In this document: positions 1 through 7,112 of the stretch, piece by piece
Layout of the letters: every line of letters starts with the position of its first letter
How positions within the stretch are numbered: position 1 is the stretch's first letter
Origin: Saprospirales bacterium
GTDB taxonomy: Bacteria; Bacteroidota; Bacteroidia; Chitinophagales; Saprospiraceae
Assembly (NCBI GenBank): GCA_003559985.1
Contig: PWJP01000079.1
Location: 1-18,424, forward strand
Direction: 5' to 3'
DNA length: 18,424 bases
Translations under genes and position numbers: made by a program
The notes under the pieces: model-generated
What the model was told of the DNA's origin: nothing
Database searches by the model: none
The model's input: the letters and a program-made list of their open reading frames with translations, nothing else

Positions 1-27
1 GATATTAATATCACCATGCAGGACTGA
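1..27 (+). CDS. Possible C-terminal end of an upstream gene (partial)
   Basis: The frame starting at base 1 is open for eight codons (DINITMQD) and stops with TGA at 25-27, six bases before the next start codon. It may be the tail of a gene lying outside the window, co-transcribed with the hydrolase that follows. Eight codons cannot prove coding. Bases 1-12 are also a perfect palindrome (GATATTAATATC), so this could equally be untranslated leader. Confidence 0.25.
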   Translation, partial: DINITMQD

Positions 28-33
28 AAAATT

Positions 34-846
34 ATGAACCAGGTCGATAGAAAACTACTGTACAACAAAACCTACTACAAGGGTGAAGAATACCCCTGGG
101 TGGTTCTGGTACACGGTGCCGGAGGAAGTTCTGCAATTTGGTTTAAGCAATTGCGGGCCTACCGCGACAATTTCAATATTTTGCTGGTTGATCTCAGGGG
201 ACACGGTAAATCCGCGGATGTTTTTACGGAGTGGACCAACAAAAAACGCTACACTTTTCGCGAAGTGAGCCAGGATGTGATCGATGTATTGGACCACCAC
301 GGAATTGAGAAAGCTCACTTTGTGGGAATATCGCTGGGCACTATTATTATCCGTGTTATTGGCGAGTTGTACCCTGAACGGGTAAATTCAATGGTAATGG
401 GTGGTGCCATCATTCGATTCAATACCAGGTCTCGTTTTTTGCTTTGGATTGCACGTCAGATTAAGCACTTCGTTCCATTCATCTGGATCTACCGCATATA
501 CGCCTGGATTCTATTGCCAAAAAAGAGACACTCAGAGTCCAGGAACCTGTTTGTTCGAGAAGCCAAGAAACTCTACCAAAAGGAATTCCTGCGTTGGATC
601 CGCATTACCACCAACATCAATCCCATTATGAAATACTTCAGGGAGCGAGAACTGCGGATACCTGTTCTTTACCTTATGGGCGATGAGGATTATATGTTTT
701 TACCCTCCGTAAAAACGCTGGTCCAAAAACACAATCACTCCATTTTGAGTGTAATCACCGATAGTGGTCACGTTTGCAATGTAGATCAGCCGGCTGAATT
801 CAACCGAATCTCAATTGATTTTATCCAACAGCACTCCAGAGGCTGA
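34..846 (+). CDS. Alpha/beta hydrolase (fold-type serine hydrolase)
   Basis: A 270-residue alpha/beta-hydrolase-fold enzyme, the usual length for the family. The oxyanion-hole strand motif VHGAGGSS is at residues 26-33, the nucleophile elbow G-I-S-L-G puts the catalytic serine at Ser100, the acid is probably Asp219 (in GDEDYMF; Asp217 is the alternative), and the base is His246 in SGH. There is no signal peptide, so it should be cytoplasmic. Residues about 130-165 form a hydrophobic, arginine-rich cap (many W, I, F) that could bind a lipid-like substrate or touch the membrane. The ATG at 34 is followed directly by well-formed family sequence. The substrate cannot be told from sequence: esterase, lipase-like or C-C hydrolase are all possible. 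It converges with the next gene across a 20-base gap. Confidence 0.9.
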   Translation: MNQVDRKLLYNKTYYKGEEYPWVVLVHGAGGSSAIWFKQLRAYRDNFNILLVDLRGHGKSADVFTEWTNKKRYTFREVSQDVIDVLDHHGIEKAHFVGISLGTIIIRVIGELYPERVNSMVMGGAIIRFNTRSRFLLWIARQIKHFVPFIWIYRIYAWILLPKKRHSESRNLFVREAKKLYQKEFLRWIRITTNINPIMKYFRERELRIPVLYLMGDEDYMFLPSVKTLVQKHNHSILSVITDSGHVCNVDQPAEFNRISIDFIQQHSRG

Positions 847-866
847 AAACCTGCTCACTGATTTAA

Positions 867-2183
867 TCAGCGCTGTAATACAAGTTTTTCAACCCCGAGT
901 AACTCACCCGTTTTACGATTCGAGATTCTGAATAAGTACATCCCCCTGCTTTGATTTGCAAGGTCGATGGATTGCATTTCAGAAAGATCAGATCTATCCT
1001 TTATCAACCGACCCATGCTGTCAAAAACCTGAAGTCGAAGATGTTGATGCGAGGATCCTCCGATAGCGAGATTTACCTCGTTGAAGCTAACCGGGTTTGG
1101 AAACAGCCTGAAGTTGGGACTTGCAGTCGGTATTTCCTCTGTAGAGGTGGGTTCTTCAAGCAATCCGCTGCGGGGGCCTTCCATTACAGCCCGCATAATA
1201 GCTATTTGTCCAAGAGTAAAGCTGTTCATGCAGCGCTCATCCGAATAGTCCATATAATTTTCAATCATATCCGGCAGGTTTTCCAGCGTGTCGATGCAAG
1301 TATTCCTGGTAGTATCGCAACTCCATTCAGAGGAGCTCGCCTGATTGGGAGTATCTTCCACTCCATCGTCTTCTGAACATCCATCACCCAAAAGAACATC
1401 CCCCCATATATGGCGGAGGCCGAGATAGTGACCCACTTCATGAGTGGCAGTTCGACCGTAGCCACTGACGGGCTCGCCAATACCGGGATCAATCGTAAGT
1501 TCATTGTTTCTTCCAAAAATCCGGTAATCCACCACCACCCCATCGAAAGCGGGATCGGGCGCAGAAGATCCTTCCGGCCAGTTGTCCAACCCAGCCGGGG
1601 GATAGGCGTAACCTAAAACCTGGCCAAAGGGAATTCCAAACACCTCAAGAGGCTGCAACTTGCAAACCCAAATATTCATATGATGCTCCGTGTCCCAGGC
1701 TACACTACCCTGGATAGAATCTTTAACCTGGTCGGGCAATCCCGTCAGCGTGGGAGTGAATTCGGCATTGGTCTGTACACGTTCTATGGCAACTAATTCA
1801 AACTCAATCCCGGGATCGCCAACTCTGTCGGCAAAAATGGAACGAATATTATCAGCATCGGCATTCATGCGCCTGAAATCTTCATTGAGGGTTTCTATCT
1901 GGTTGAAGACAATAGAGTCATGAAGATTCTCTTCTTCTTCTTTCCACACAATATGCTCAACAACCGGGATGGTATAGATATCCTGACCGCGATAGGGTTG
2001 AATGGCTCTAGATTTGGCATCTTCAAAAGTTTTTTGTACCACATCGAGGTATCCGGGATAATTTCTCTCCATTTGCGACTTGAGAATCCCATCACCACAG
2101 ATCATCATCTGTGAGTCATCCGAGTAATACAAGCCAAAAGACATCATAAAAGTAAGTGCAGGAATCAGTAAACTTTTTTTCAT
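867..2183 (-). CDS. Secreted M43-type (pappalysin-like) zinc metalloprotease with T9SS sorting domain
   Basis: A 438-residue exported protease. Residues 1-20 (MKKSLLIPAL...) look like a signal peptide, though without a clear AxA cleavage site. The zinc site H-E-V-G-H-Y-L-G-L-R-H spans residues 248-258: His248, His252 and His258 bind zinc and Glu249 is the general base. A downstream ENYMDYSDERCM segment (308-319) supplies the Met-turn methionine (Met311), as expected for metzincins of the M43 family. Four or more cysteines (Cys269, Cys289, Cys296, Cys318) around the site suggest disulfides. Residues about 357-438 (FRLFPNP at 358-364, then a beta-rich stretch ending in KLVLQR) are a type A C-terminal sorting domain for the type IX secretion system, so the mature enzyme is probably released or surface-anchored. 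Its role is likely extracellular protein degradation. Confidence 0.9.
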   Translation of the reverse strand: MKKSLLIPALTFMMSFGLYYSDDSQMMICGDGILKSQMERNYPGYLDVVQKTFEDAKSRAIQPYRGQDIYTIPVVEHIVWKEEEENLHDSIVFNQIETLNEDFRRMNADADNIRSIFADRVGDPGIEFELVAIERVQTNAEFTPTLTGLPDQVKDSIQGSVAWDTEHHMNIWVCKLQPLEVFGIPFGQVLGYAYPPAGLDNWPEGSSAPDPAFDGVVVDYRIFGRNNELTIDPGIGEPVSGYGRTATHEVGHYLGLRHIWGDVLLGDGCSEDDGVEDTPNQASSSEWSCDTTRNTCIDTLENLPDMIENYMDYSDERCMNSFTLGQIAIMRAVMEGPRSGLLEEPTSTEEIPTASPNFRLFPNPVSFNEVNLAIGGSSHQHLRLQVFDSMGRLIKDRSDLSEMQSIDLANQSRGMYLFRISNRKTGELLGVEKLVLQR

Positions 2184-2478
2184 AAGGCTATTTTAAGAAG
2201 TTAGATGGATTTAGTTGCTGCAAGATAATGATTTTATTGCTTTCATTTTACATTGTCGGGGGATATTGCATTAAGGCTCCTAATTTTTTAGACAAAATCA
2301 TCCATTACCTCGACAAAATTTCAGGCATGTCATATAGCTTTGGTTAACTTTGAGTCCCGGTAGATTTTTTCCCTATAGAATAAAGTTAACTGTGTTAGAG
2401 AGTTTTTATTCGTGTTGTAATGATAATAAACCCGGTCCTGGTATTATAGCAGAGAGACTGAGGTATAAATAATTTTCA
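2184..2478. promoter_or_regulatory. Divergent intergenic region between protease and PagL-like gene
   Basis: A 295-base AT-rich gap between two divergently transcribed envelope genes. It should hold promoters for both. On the plus strand there are two overlapping perfect TAnnTTTG boxes (2335-2342 and 2345-2352). I found no good box on the minus strand. No RNA gene or small ORF stands out. Confidence 0.5.
2335..2352 (+). promoter_or_regulatory. Two tandem Bacteroidota -7 boxes (TAGCTTTG, TAACTTTG)
   Basis: TAGCTTTG (2335-2342) and TAACTTTG (2345-2352) both match the Bacteroides TAnnTTTG -7 element exactly and lie 10 bases apart. No good TTTG -33 element sits 19-21 bases upstream; the nearest is TTTC at 2319-2322. 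A start here would give a leader of about 120 bases before the ATG at 2479. The second box overlaps the left arm of a 9-bp inverted repeat (GTTAACTTT 2343-2351 / AAAGTTAAC 2382-2390). Confidence 0.45.
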
Positions 2479-3600
2479 ATGATAAGGACCTGTATATTAC
2501 TTGTGGTATTGGTATTTTTTCTGCCGGACAGCCGGGAGTTGAAATCTCAATCCACAGACCCTGTCTATACTGACAAACAAGAATGGGCTTTGGGAATACG
2601 AGTTGGTTCAGGACTTTTAATCACCCACAAGGAGGAGTTAAAGTACCTCAATACCGGGATGCACCATTCATTGGAGCTCAATTATGAAAAAAGGGTGGAT
2701 GGCAGTCATCGATGGCACGACATATACAACTATCCTTCCTACGGTTTTTCAGCTATAATAGCACATCACGGTGACAGTAGAAAAGTGGGAAATTCAATTT
2801 CACTATCCACTTTTTTTAACCTCCCGGTGTTGAGGTTTTCCCAGGGTCACACTATCAATTTCAGGATGGCCGGGGGTGCAGCTTATGTGGAGAATCCCTT
2901 CGATCCCGTGGAAAACCATAGGAACCTTGCCATTAGTACCAAATTGAATGTTTTTGTTCAGTTGATGCTTAAATACGGATATCGACTCAATGACAATTGG
3001 GATATGTCGCTGGGTGTACAGTTCAATCACTTCTCAAATGGTTCCTACCTCAAACCCAATACAGGTATAAATTACTACATGGCATCATTGGGTCTGAGCA
3101 GGGTTTTCAACAGAGATCACAGAGCGGCAGAAATAAGGTACAGATACATACCCAAGACAGAATGGGCTGTCATGGCTACCGGCTCACTCCGATCGCCCCA
3201 CATGAATTCTAATTCCCAATTCGGAGTTGGCACGCTCAACTTCCATTTCAACCGCCGATTCAGCCGTAAATTTTATGCAACAGTGGGCACCGATCTGGTG
3301 TACAATGCTGCCAACCGCAGAGACCTGGAGATTAGGCAATCAAAGACTCCCTCGCGCATCGACAACTTCCAACTTGGAATTTTTGGTGGAGTGGGAATGC
3401 GATTTGGTGAGTCCAGTATTGTATTGACAAAGGGATACACCGCAGTGAGTTATTCCGGTCCCACAGCTGGGGTATATCATCGCTTTGCTTTCAGGAGGCA
3501 ATTCAGACCCGATTTTTTCTACCACATCGGGATTTTTTCGAACTACTTCAAGGCCAATTTCTTAGATGTAGGATTGGGCTACACAATTAACGTCAAATGA
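2479..3600 (+). CDS. Outer-membrane acyloxyacyl hydrolase, PagL (lipid A 3-O-deacylase)-like
   Basis: A 373-residue protein with an N-terminal hydrophobic signal (residues 2-15) and alternating beta strands throughout, fitting an outer-membrane barrel. The diagnostic stretch is F-N-H-F-S-N-G-S at 182-189 followed by P-N-T-G-I-N (193-198), which matches the HxSN active-site region of PagL-type lipid A deacylases: His184 and Ser186 would be the catalytic pair. It is about twice the length of classical PagL, with a second barrel-like half after residue ~240, as is common for Bacteroidota relatives. By spacing, the catalytic Glu of Pseudomonas PagL (14 residues after the His, from memory) falls on Asn198. 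Expected role: trimming acyl chains of lipid A or another envelope lipid. The next gene overlaps its stop codon by 4 bases (ATGA), so the two are translationally coupled. Confidence 0.7.
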   Translation: MIRTCILLVVLVFFLPDSRELKSQSTDPVYTDKQEWALGIRVGSGLLITHKEELKYLNTGMHHSLELNYEKRVDGSHRWHDIYNYPSYGFSAIIAHHGDSRKVGNSISLSTFFNLPVLRFSQGHTINFRMAGGAAYVENPFDPVENHRNLAISTKLNVFVQLMLKYGYRLNDNWDMSLGVQFNHFSNGSYLKPNTGINYYMASLGLSRVFNRDHRAAEIRYRYIPKTEWAVMATGSLRSPHMNSNSQFGVGTLNFHFNRRFSRKFYATVGTDLVYNAANRRDLEIRQSKTPSRIDNFQLGIFGGVGMRFGESSIVLTKGYTAVSYSGPTAGVYHRFAFRRQFRPDFFYHIGIFSNYFKANFLDVGLGYTINVK

Positions 3601-4346
3601 GTATGTTGAAAAACCCGAAGGCTTCACTGGCACTGATGATTGCTGCCCTGATTTTTTCCTCTTGTAATGCAGACAAGTGTTTTAATTCCACAGGCCCCCT
3701 TGATGAACTGGAGATCGAAATTGGACCCTTTGATAAAATAACCATTTACGACTATATCGACTTGCGACTGGTACAATCAGAAGATGAAAAAGCCATTATC
3801 CGGGCGGGTACCAATGTTATTGAACATATCTCGGTTGATTACCAGAGCGATGGATCGGGAGAAATAATCATTAGCGATTTGAATCAATGCCGGTGGTTGC
3901 GCAACATGGAAAAAAGACCTGAGGTAGAAATTCATACTCCTCTTCTTCGCAAAATTGATTTCTTCAGCCACGGTGATCTCAAAGTAGAAAACTGGAAACT
4001 CCCCTATCTGGAAGTGGAGGGTCACAGATCGGGCAGGGATTTATTCATCGACGGACAAATTGATAGCTTGAGGTTTTTACTGGAAAAAGGATCCCCGGAT
4101 TTGTATCTATCTGGCAATGTGGACTTTCTTTACATCTATCACTTCGGTTCCGGATTTGTCTATGCCGAAGAACTTATCGCCAACAGAATGCATTTACACC
4201 ACAACAGCACCGGTGATTTTCACGTCTTTCCCGTCGAGGAGTTGTTTGCAGAAATTCACGGCAGAGGCAATGTCTATTACTACAATGAACCTGATGAAAT
4301 TGGAGGGCCTGTCATAGGAAGCGGTCGTGTGTTACCGGGAAATTAA
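3597..4346 (+). CDS. DUF2807 (head GIN domain)-like lipoprotein
   Basis: A 249-residue probable lipoprotein. The signal ends in L-I-F-S-S-C, a good lipobox with Cys23 as the lipidated residue; the following N-A-D gives an aspartate at +3, and final sorting is not certain. From about residue 40 the chain is short repeating beta strands with a turn pattern (for example IGPFDKITIYDYIDLRLVQ, then VEIHTPLLRKIDFFSHGDLKVE), typical of the DUF2807 beta-helix-like domain found in many Bacteroidota envelope proteins. The molecular function of this family is unknown. The ATG at 3597 overlaps the upstream TGA; a second in-frame ATG at 3603 would shorten it by two residues and leave the signal intact. Coupling to the PagL-like gene suggests a shared envelope role, which is inference. 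Confidence 0.75.
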   Translation: MSMLKNPKASLALMIAALIFSSCNADKCFNSTGPLDELEIEIGPFDKITIYDYIDLRLVQSEDEKAIIRAGTNVIEHISVDYQSDGSGEIIISDLNQCRWLRNMEKRPEVEIHTPLLRKIDFFSHGDLKVENWKLPYLEVEGHRSGRDLFIDGQIDSLRFLLEKGSPDLYLSGNVDFLYIYHFGSGFVYAEELIANRMHLHHNSTGDFHVFPVEELFAEIHGRGNVYYYNEPDEIGGPVIGSGRVLPGN

Positions 4347-4379
4347 AGCAGGGGAAATAAATTTACGCTTAGCTGCTGG

Positions 4380-6821
4380 TTAAAATACTGCGTCCTGACC
4401 TCCATCCATGTCGGGCTGTCTCCTCTCCTGCCTGTCCTGATAACCCCTAAAACGCCAGGTAAGGGACAGGTTTAACACCCGGCTCTCTCTTTCAAAATAC
4501 CGACGCTGGTCAAAGTTTGCACTTTGGGTGTTGAGCGTAAAGTTTTGAGTGTTGAAAACATCCGACAAACTCAGACTTACGGTAGCATTTCGGTTAAACA
4601 CCTCTCGTCGCATTCCAATGTTGACGGAAAACCTGGGGTCAATGGTTCCCTGTGGAATTACGATAGGTCCCCGGTAATTGGCGATCAACTGGAAGGAAAA
4701 CCAATCGCGAATTCTGGTATTGCCCATCAGGTTGAGCGTCCATGAGAATCTGGAGTTGGAGTAGCGGCCCTCGCTGTCCTCTCCAGTTATTCTGCTGTAA
4801 AATGCGCTGCTGGTTAATGAGATATCGGTATTGGAGTCGAGGAATAACTGTTTAACTACCTCCATACCGGAATTTCTCCGGGTATCGGCATTGGCCCATG
4901 TTACCACTGACGACCTGTCCTGGAAAAGCTCATAAACCCGGGTGAAAGTGTTTTCTGCATGGCGATGAAATACAGAAGCAGTCAGGAAAAAATCATCCCA
5001 CATTTTATCGAAGGACAGTTCATAATTGTCGGTGTACTGAGGTTGTAAATAAGGATTTCCCAATCTGAGGTTGAGCAAGTCCTGAGCATTGAGAAAGGGC
5101 ATGAGTCTCCACATATTCGGCCTGCTTATCCGTCTGCTGTAACTTCCTTGTATAATGGTATTTTCTGCCAGCTCATAAGTGAGAAAAAAGGATGGAAAAA
5201 GGTCGAAGTAATTGTTTACATGAACGGAATCTATCCGGGGTTGAAATGACTCTGTAGCAGTGTACTCAGCCCTCAGTCCCGCCTGATAGCCCCAGGGTCC
5301 TGAATTACCACTCAAAATGAGATAAGCTGCGTGAACATCCTCATCAAAGTAAAACTGGTCGGTGAGAAGGTCGTTTTGCTCAAACTTTTCATTGTCGAAA
5401 TCGTAGTCCTCGAAAATTTGCTCTCTGAACTCACTGGATAATGTGGATTTCCAACCGACTTCAAAATTAAAGTCCCATAAAGGCATGGAAAAATCTGCTT
5501 GTAAAAGAGTTAAATCTCTTTCTACAGGGCGCTCATAGGTCTGCAATTCTCTCTTGGAGGGTACCGGTAAGTCATTGTCATCCCTGAATTCCTGGTCAAA
5601 ATACTCTATTCGGTCCTGATCAGAATAGGAGTGTGTTGCCATCAGGCTTAGCTCGTAACCTTCTCTCCCTAAGTTGGTTTGAAAAGCCAGACCGCCTTCC
5701 AAACTAATTCTGGATTGGTCTTCTTCCAAAAAGCGGATGTAGGCACTGTCCTGCTGCTCAGAAGCATCCAGACTCCTTATCTGGTAAAGTCGCTCTCTAT
5801 CTCTGGATCGATGATTGATGGAGGAAAAGAAATTGAGGCTTGTATTCTCGTTGAATTGGTACTCAATGCCGGGTCTTATCAGATGTGTGCGATCCCAGTT
5901 TTCGGTGTCGTATTCCTGATCGAGTATGGGGGAGATATTTCCCCTGAAACTCTCCCGCCAACTCTCGCTGTACTCCCAACGCTCTCTGTATTGAAAGTTG
6001 TAACCCATGCTGAAATTCCAGCCATTGTTTCTGTAGTTGAGATTGAAACCGGCATTGTATTTATTTCCTGTTCCGGCGCCTACATTCACCTGTCCGTTCA
6101 GCCCGTAGAGTTCTGATTCATTGAGAATGATATTGATGATACCACCTACCCCCTCTGCATCAAATCTCGCTGCAGGGTTGGTAATTATCTCCACAGTTTG
6201 GATGGCATTGGCAGGGTATTGTTCCAGAATGGATTCTGTATCGTCAGCGGTGAGGTTGGTGGGACGGCCGTTGATATAAATTAGGAGATTGGAACTGCCG
6301 CGGAGATTTATTTGCCCTTCCTCATCGACCTGAATAGAGGGAAGGGTTTCCAGCAATTGAATGGCGGTTCCTCCATCTGCTGCTATGGTATTTGCCACAT
6401 CGTAAGTACGTTTGTCAATTTCGGACCGGAACATCAATGCAGCTGCTTCAACCGAAATTTCAGCAAGGGTTTCAGCCGCCTCTGCAAGTTCAATTTCACC
6501 CAAATCTACCCCTTCCGGTGCGGCTGTGACAGTAAAGTATAGTGTCTGATAACCCAGAAAAGACACCCTGAGCAGATAGTCTTCATTAGCTGGAATAGAG
6601 AGTTCAAAATTTCCCTCAAAATCTGTAGTAACACCTGTTATTAAGCTGCTATCGGTTTTTTGAAGTACAGAAACGCTGCTAAAATCGACCGGATCACCGG
6701 TGCTTGCATCTACTATCTGCCCGGTTATCTCACTTTCACTTTGGGAAAAAAGAGCCTGACCTATTCCGAGTATGAAAATCAGAAATAGTAATCGCGGAAA
6801 CCGAAGTAATTGTCCAATCAT
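4380..6821 (-). CDS. TonB-dependent receptor-like outer-membrane beta-barrel protein
   Basis: An 813-residue outer-membrane protein. The signal peptide covers residues 1 to about 26 (ending QALFSQ). Residues ~31-100 are a carboxypeptidase-regulatory-like domain (ITGQIVDASTGDPVDFSSVSV... TTDFEGNFELSIP... YLLRVSFLGYQT), typical of Bacteroidota SusC-like and related receptors. Residues ~138-235 form the plug (LLETLPSIQVDEEGQINLRGSSNLLIYINGRP, then VEIITNPAARFDAEGVGGIINIIL). The rest is a long barrel rich in aromatic-ended strands, of the OMP_b-brl_3 type. The short AETLAEISVEA stretch before the plug is where a TonB box would lie. No SusD-like gene is adjacent, so this is not a standard Sus pair, and the substrate (siderophore, peptide or other) is unknown. 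It converges with the lipoprotein gene across 33 bases. Confidence 0.9.
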   Translation of the reverse strand: MIGQLLRFPRLLFLIFILGIGQALFSQSESEITGQIVDASTGDPVDFSSVSVLQKTDSSLITGVTTDFEGNFELSIPANEDYLLRVSFLGYQTLYFTVTAAPEGVDLGEIELAEAAETLAEISVEAAALMFRSEIDKRTYDVANTIAADGGTAIQLLETLPSIQVDEEGQINLRGSSNLLIYINGRPTNLTADDTESILEQYPANAIQTVEIITNPAARFDAEGVGGIINIILNESELYGLNGQVNVGAGTGNKYNAGFNLNYRNNGWNFSMGYNFQYRERWEYSESWRESFRGNISPILDQEYDTENWDRTHLIRPGIEYQFNENTSLNFFSSINHRSRDRERLYQIRSLDASEQQDSAYIRFLEEDQSRISLEGGLAFQTNLGREGYELSLMATHSYSDQDRIEYFDQEFRDDNDLPVPSKRELQTYERPVERDLTLLQADFSMPLWDFNFEVGWKSTLSSEFREQIFEDYDFDNEKFEQNDLLTDQFYFDEDVHAAYLILSGNSGPWGYQAGLRAEYTATESFQPRIDSVHVNNYFDLFPSFFLTYELAENTIIQGSYSRRISRPNMWRLMPFLNAQDLLNLRLGNPYLQPQYTDNYELSFDKMWDDFFLTASVFHRHAENTFTRVYELFQDRSSVVTWANADTRRNSGMEVVKQLFLDSNTDISLTSSAFYSRITGEDSEGRYSNSRFSWTLNLMGNTRIRDWFSFQLIANYRGPIVIPQGTIDPRFSVNIGMRREVFNRNATVSLSLSDVFNTQNFTLNTQSANFDQRRYFERESRVLNLSLTWRFRGYQDRQERRQPDMDGGQDAVF

Positions 6822-6837
6822 TTTTACTTATTCAATA

Positions 6838-6845
6838 CAAGATTA
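6838..6845 (-). promoter_or_regulatory. Putative -7 box for the receptor gene
   Basis: Read on the minus strand this is TAATCTTG, one mismatch from TAnnTTTG, placed so that transcription would start about 10 bases before the ATG at 6821. No -33 element was identified. Confidence 0.3.
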
Positions 6846-7020
6846 CAAAGTCCTTCAACCACAGGAACAAGTATTTTATTAAAGAATTGCCTACCCTTTT
6901 GTTTAGGTATAATGGTCATTTGTCCAATATTAATGAGGGTTTAACACTATTTAACATTGATGCCCGTCTTTTCCACAGCTCTCAAGTCAGTTAACACAGT
7001 CCAATTTCAGTGGATTTTTA

Positions 7021-7029
7021 TAATTTAGC
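7021..7029 (+). promoter_or_regulatory. Putative -7 box (TAATTTAGC) for the AbgT-type gene
   Basis: TAATTTAGC belongs to a TAAYTTAGC motif that recurs upstream of several genes here in the right orientation. It would give a leader of about 75-80 bases before the preferred ATG at 7113. No convincing TTTG -33 element lies 19-21 bases upstream. Confidence 0.35.
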
Positions 7030-7112
7030 ATTTTTTCATGCGGGGATGCGCATCTAATGACAGATTAGGCAATTAACCTCATGAATTGAAAACAAGTAAA
7101 CGGACCGAATTT

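Larger units (their letters stand above)
6822..7112. promoter_or_regulatory. Divergent intergenic region between receptor and transporter
   Basis: A 291-base gap that must serve both divergent genes. Minus strand: TAATCTTG at 6838-6845, one base from TAnnTTTG, 16 bases from the receptor start. Plus strand: TAATTTAGC at 7021-7029. It also contains a DnaA-box-like TTTTCCACA (6969-6977), a 10-base perfect palindrome GATGCGCATC (7045-7054), a small stem CTAAT/ATTAG (7054-7068) and a 12-codon upstream ORF (7038-7076). None has clear function. Confidence 0.4.

Noticed and set aside
855..870. Small palindrome CTGATTTAATCAG at the convergent gene ends as a terminator
   Set aside because: The arms leave a one-base loop and it overlaps a stop codon; no GC-rich stem or T tract.
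951..1376. 141-codon plus-strand ORF opposite the metalloprotease
   Set aside because: Lies wholly inside a gene with intact catalytic and sorting motifs on the other strand; its peptide shows no domain or signal.
5679..6116. 145-codon plus-strand ORF opposite the outer-membrane receptor
   Set aside because: Shadow of the barrel region of a well-supported gene; no recognisable features.
6969..6977. TTTTCCACA as a second DnaA-binding locus
   Set aside because: A single near-consensus 9-mer with no companions; compatible with chance in 18 kb.
7038..7076. 12-codon upstream ORF in the leader of the AbgT-type gene
   Set aside because: No biased composition or attenuator-like residue run, and no paired stem structure to support leader-peptide control.
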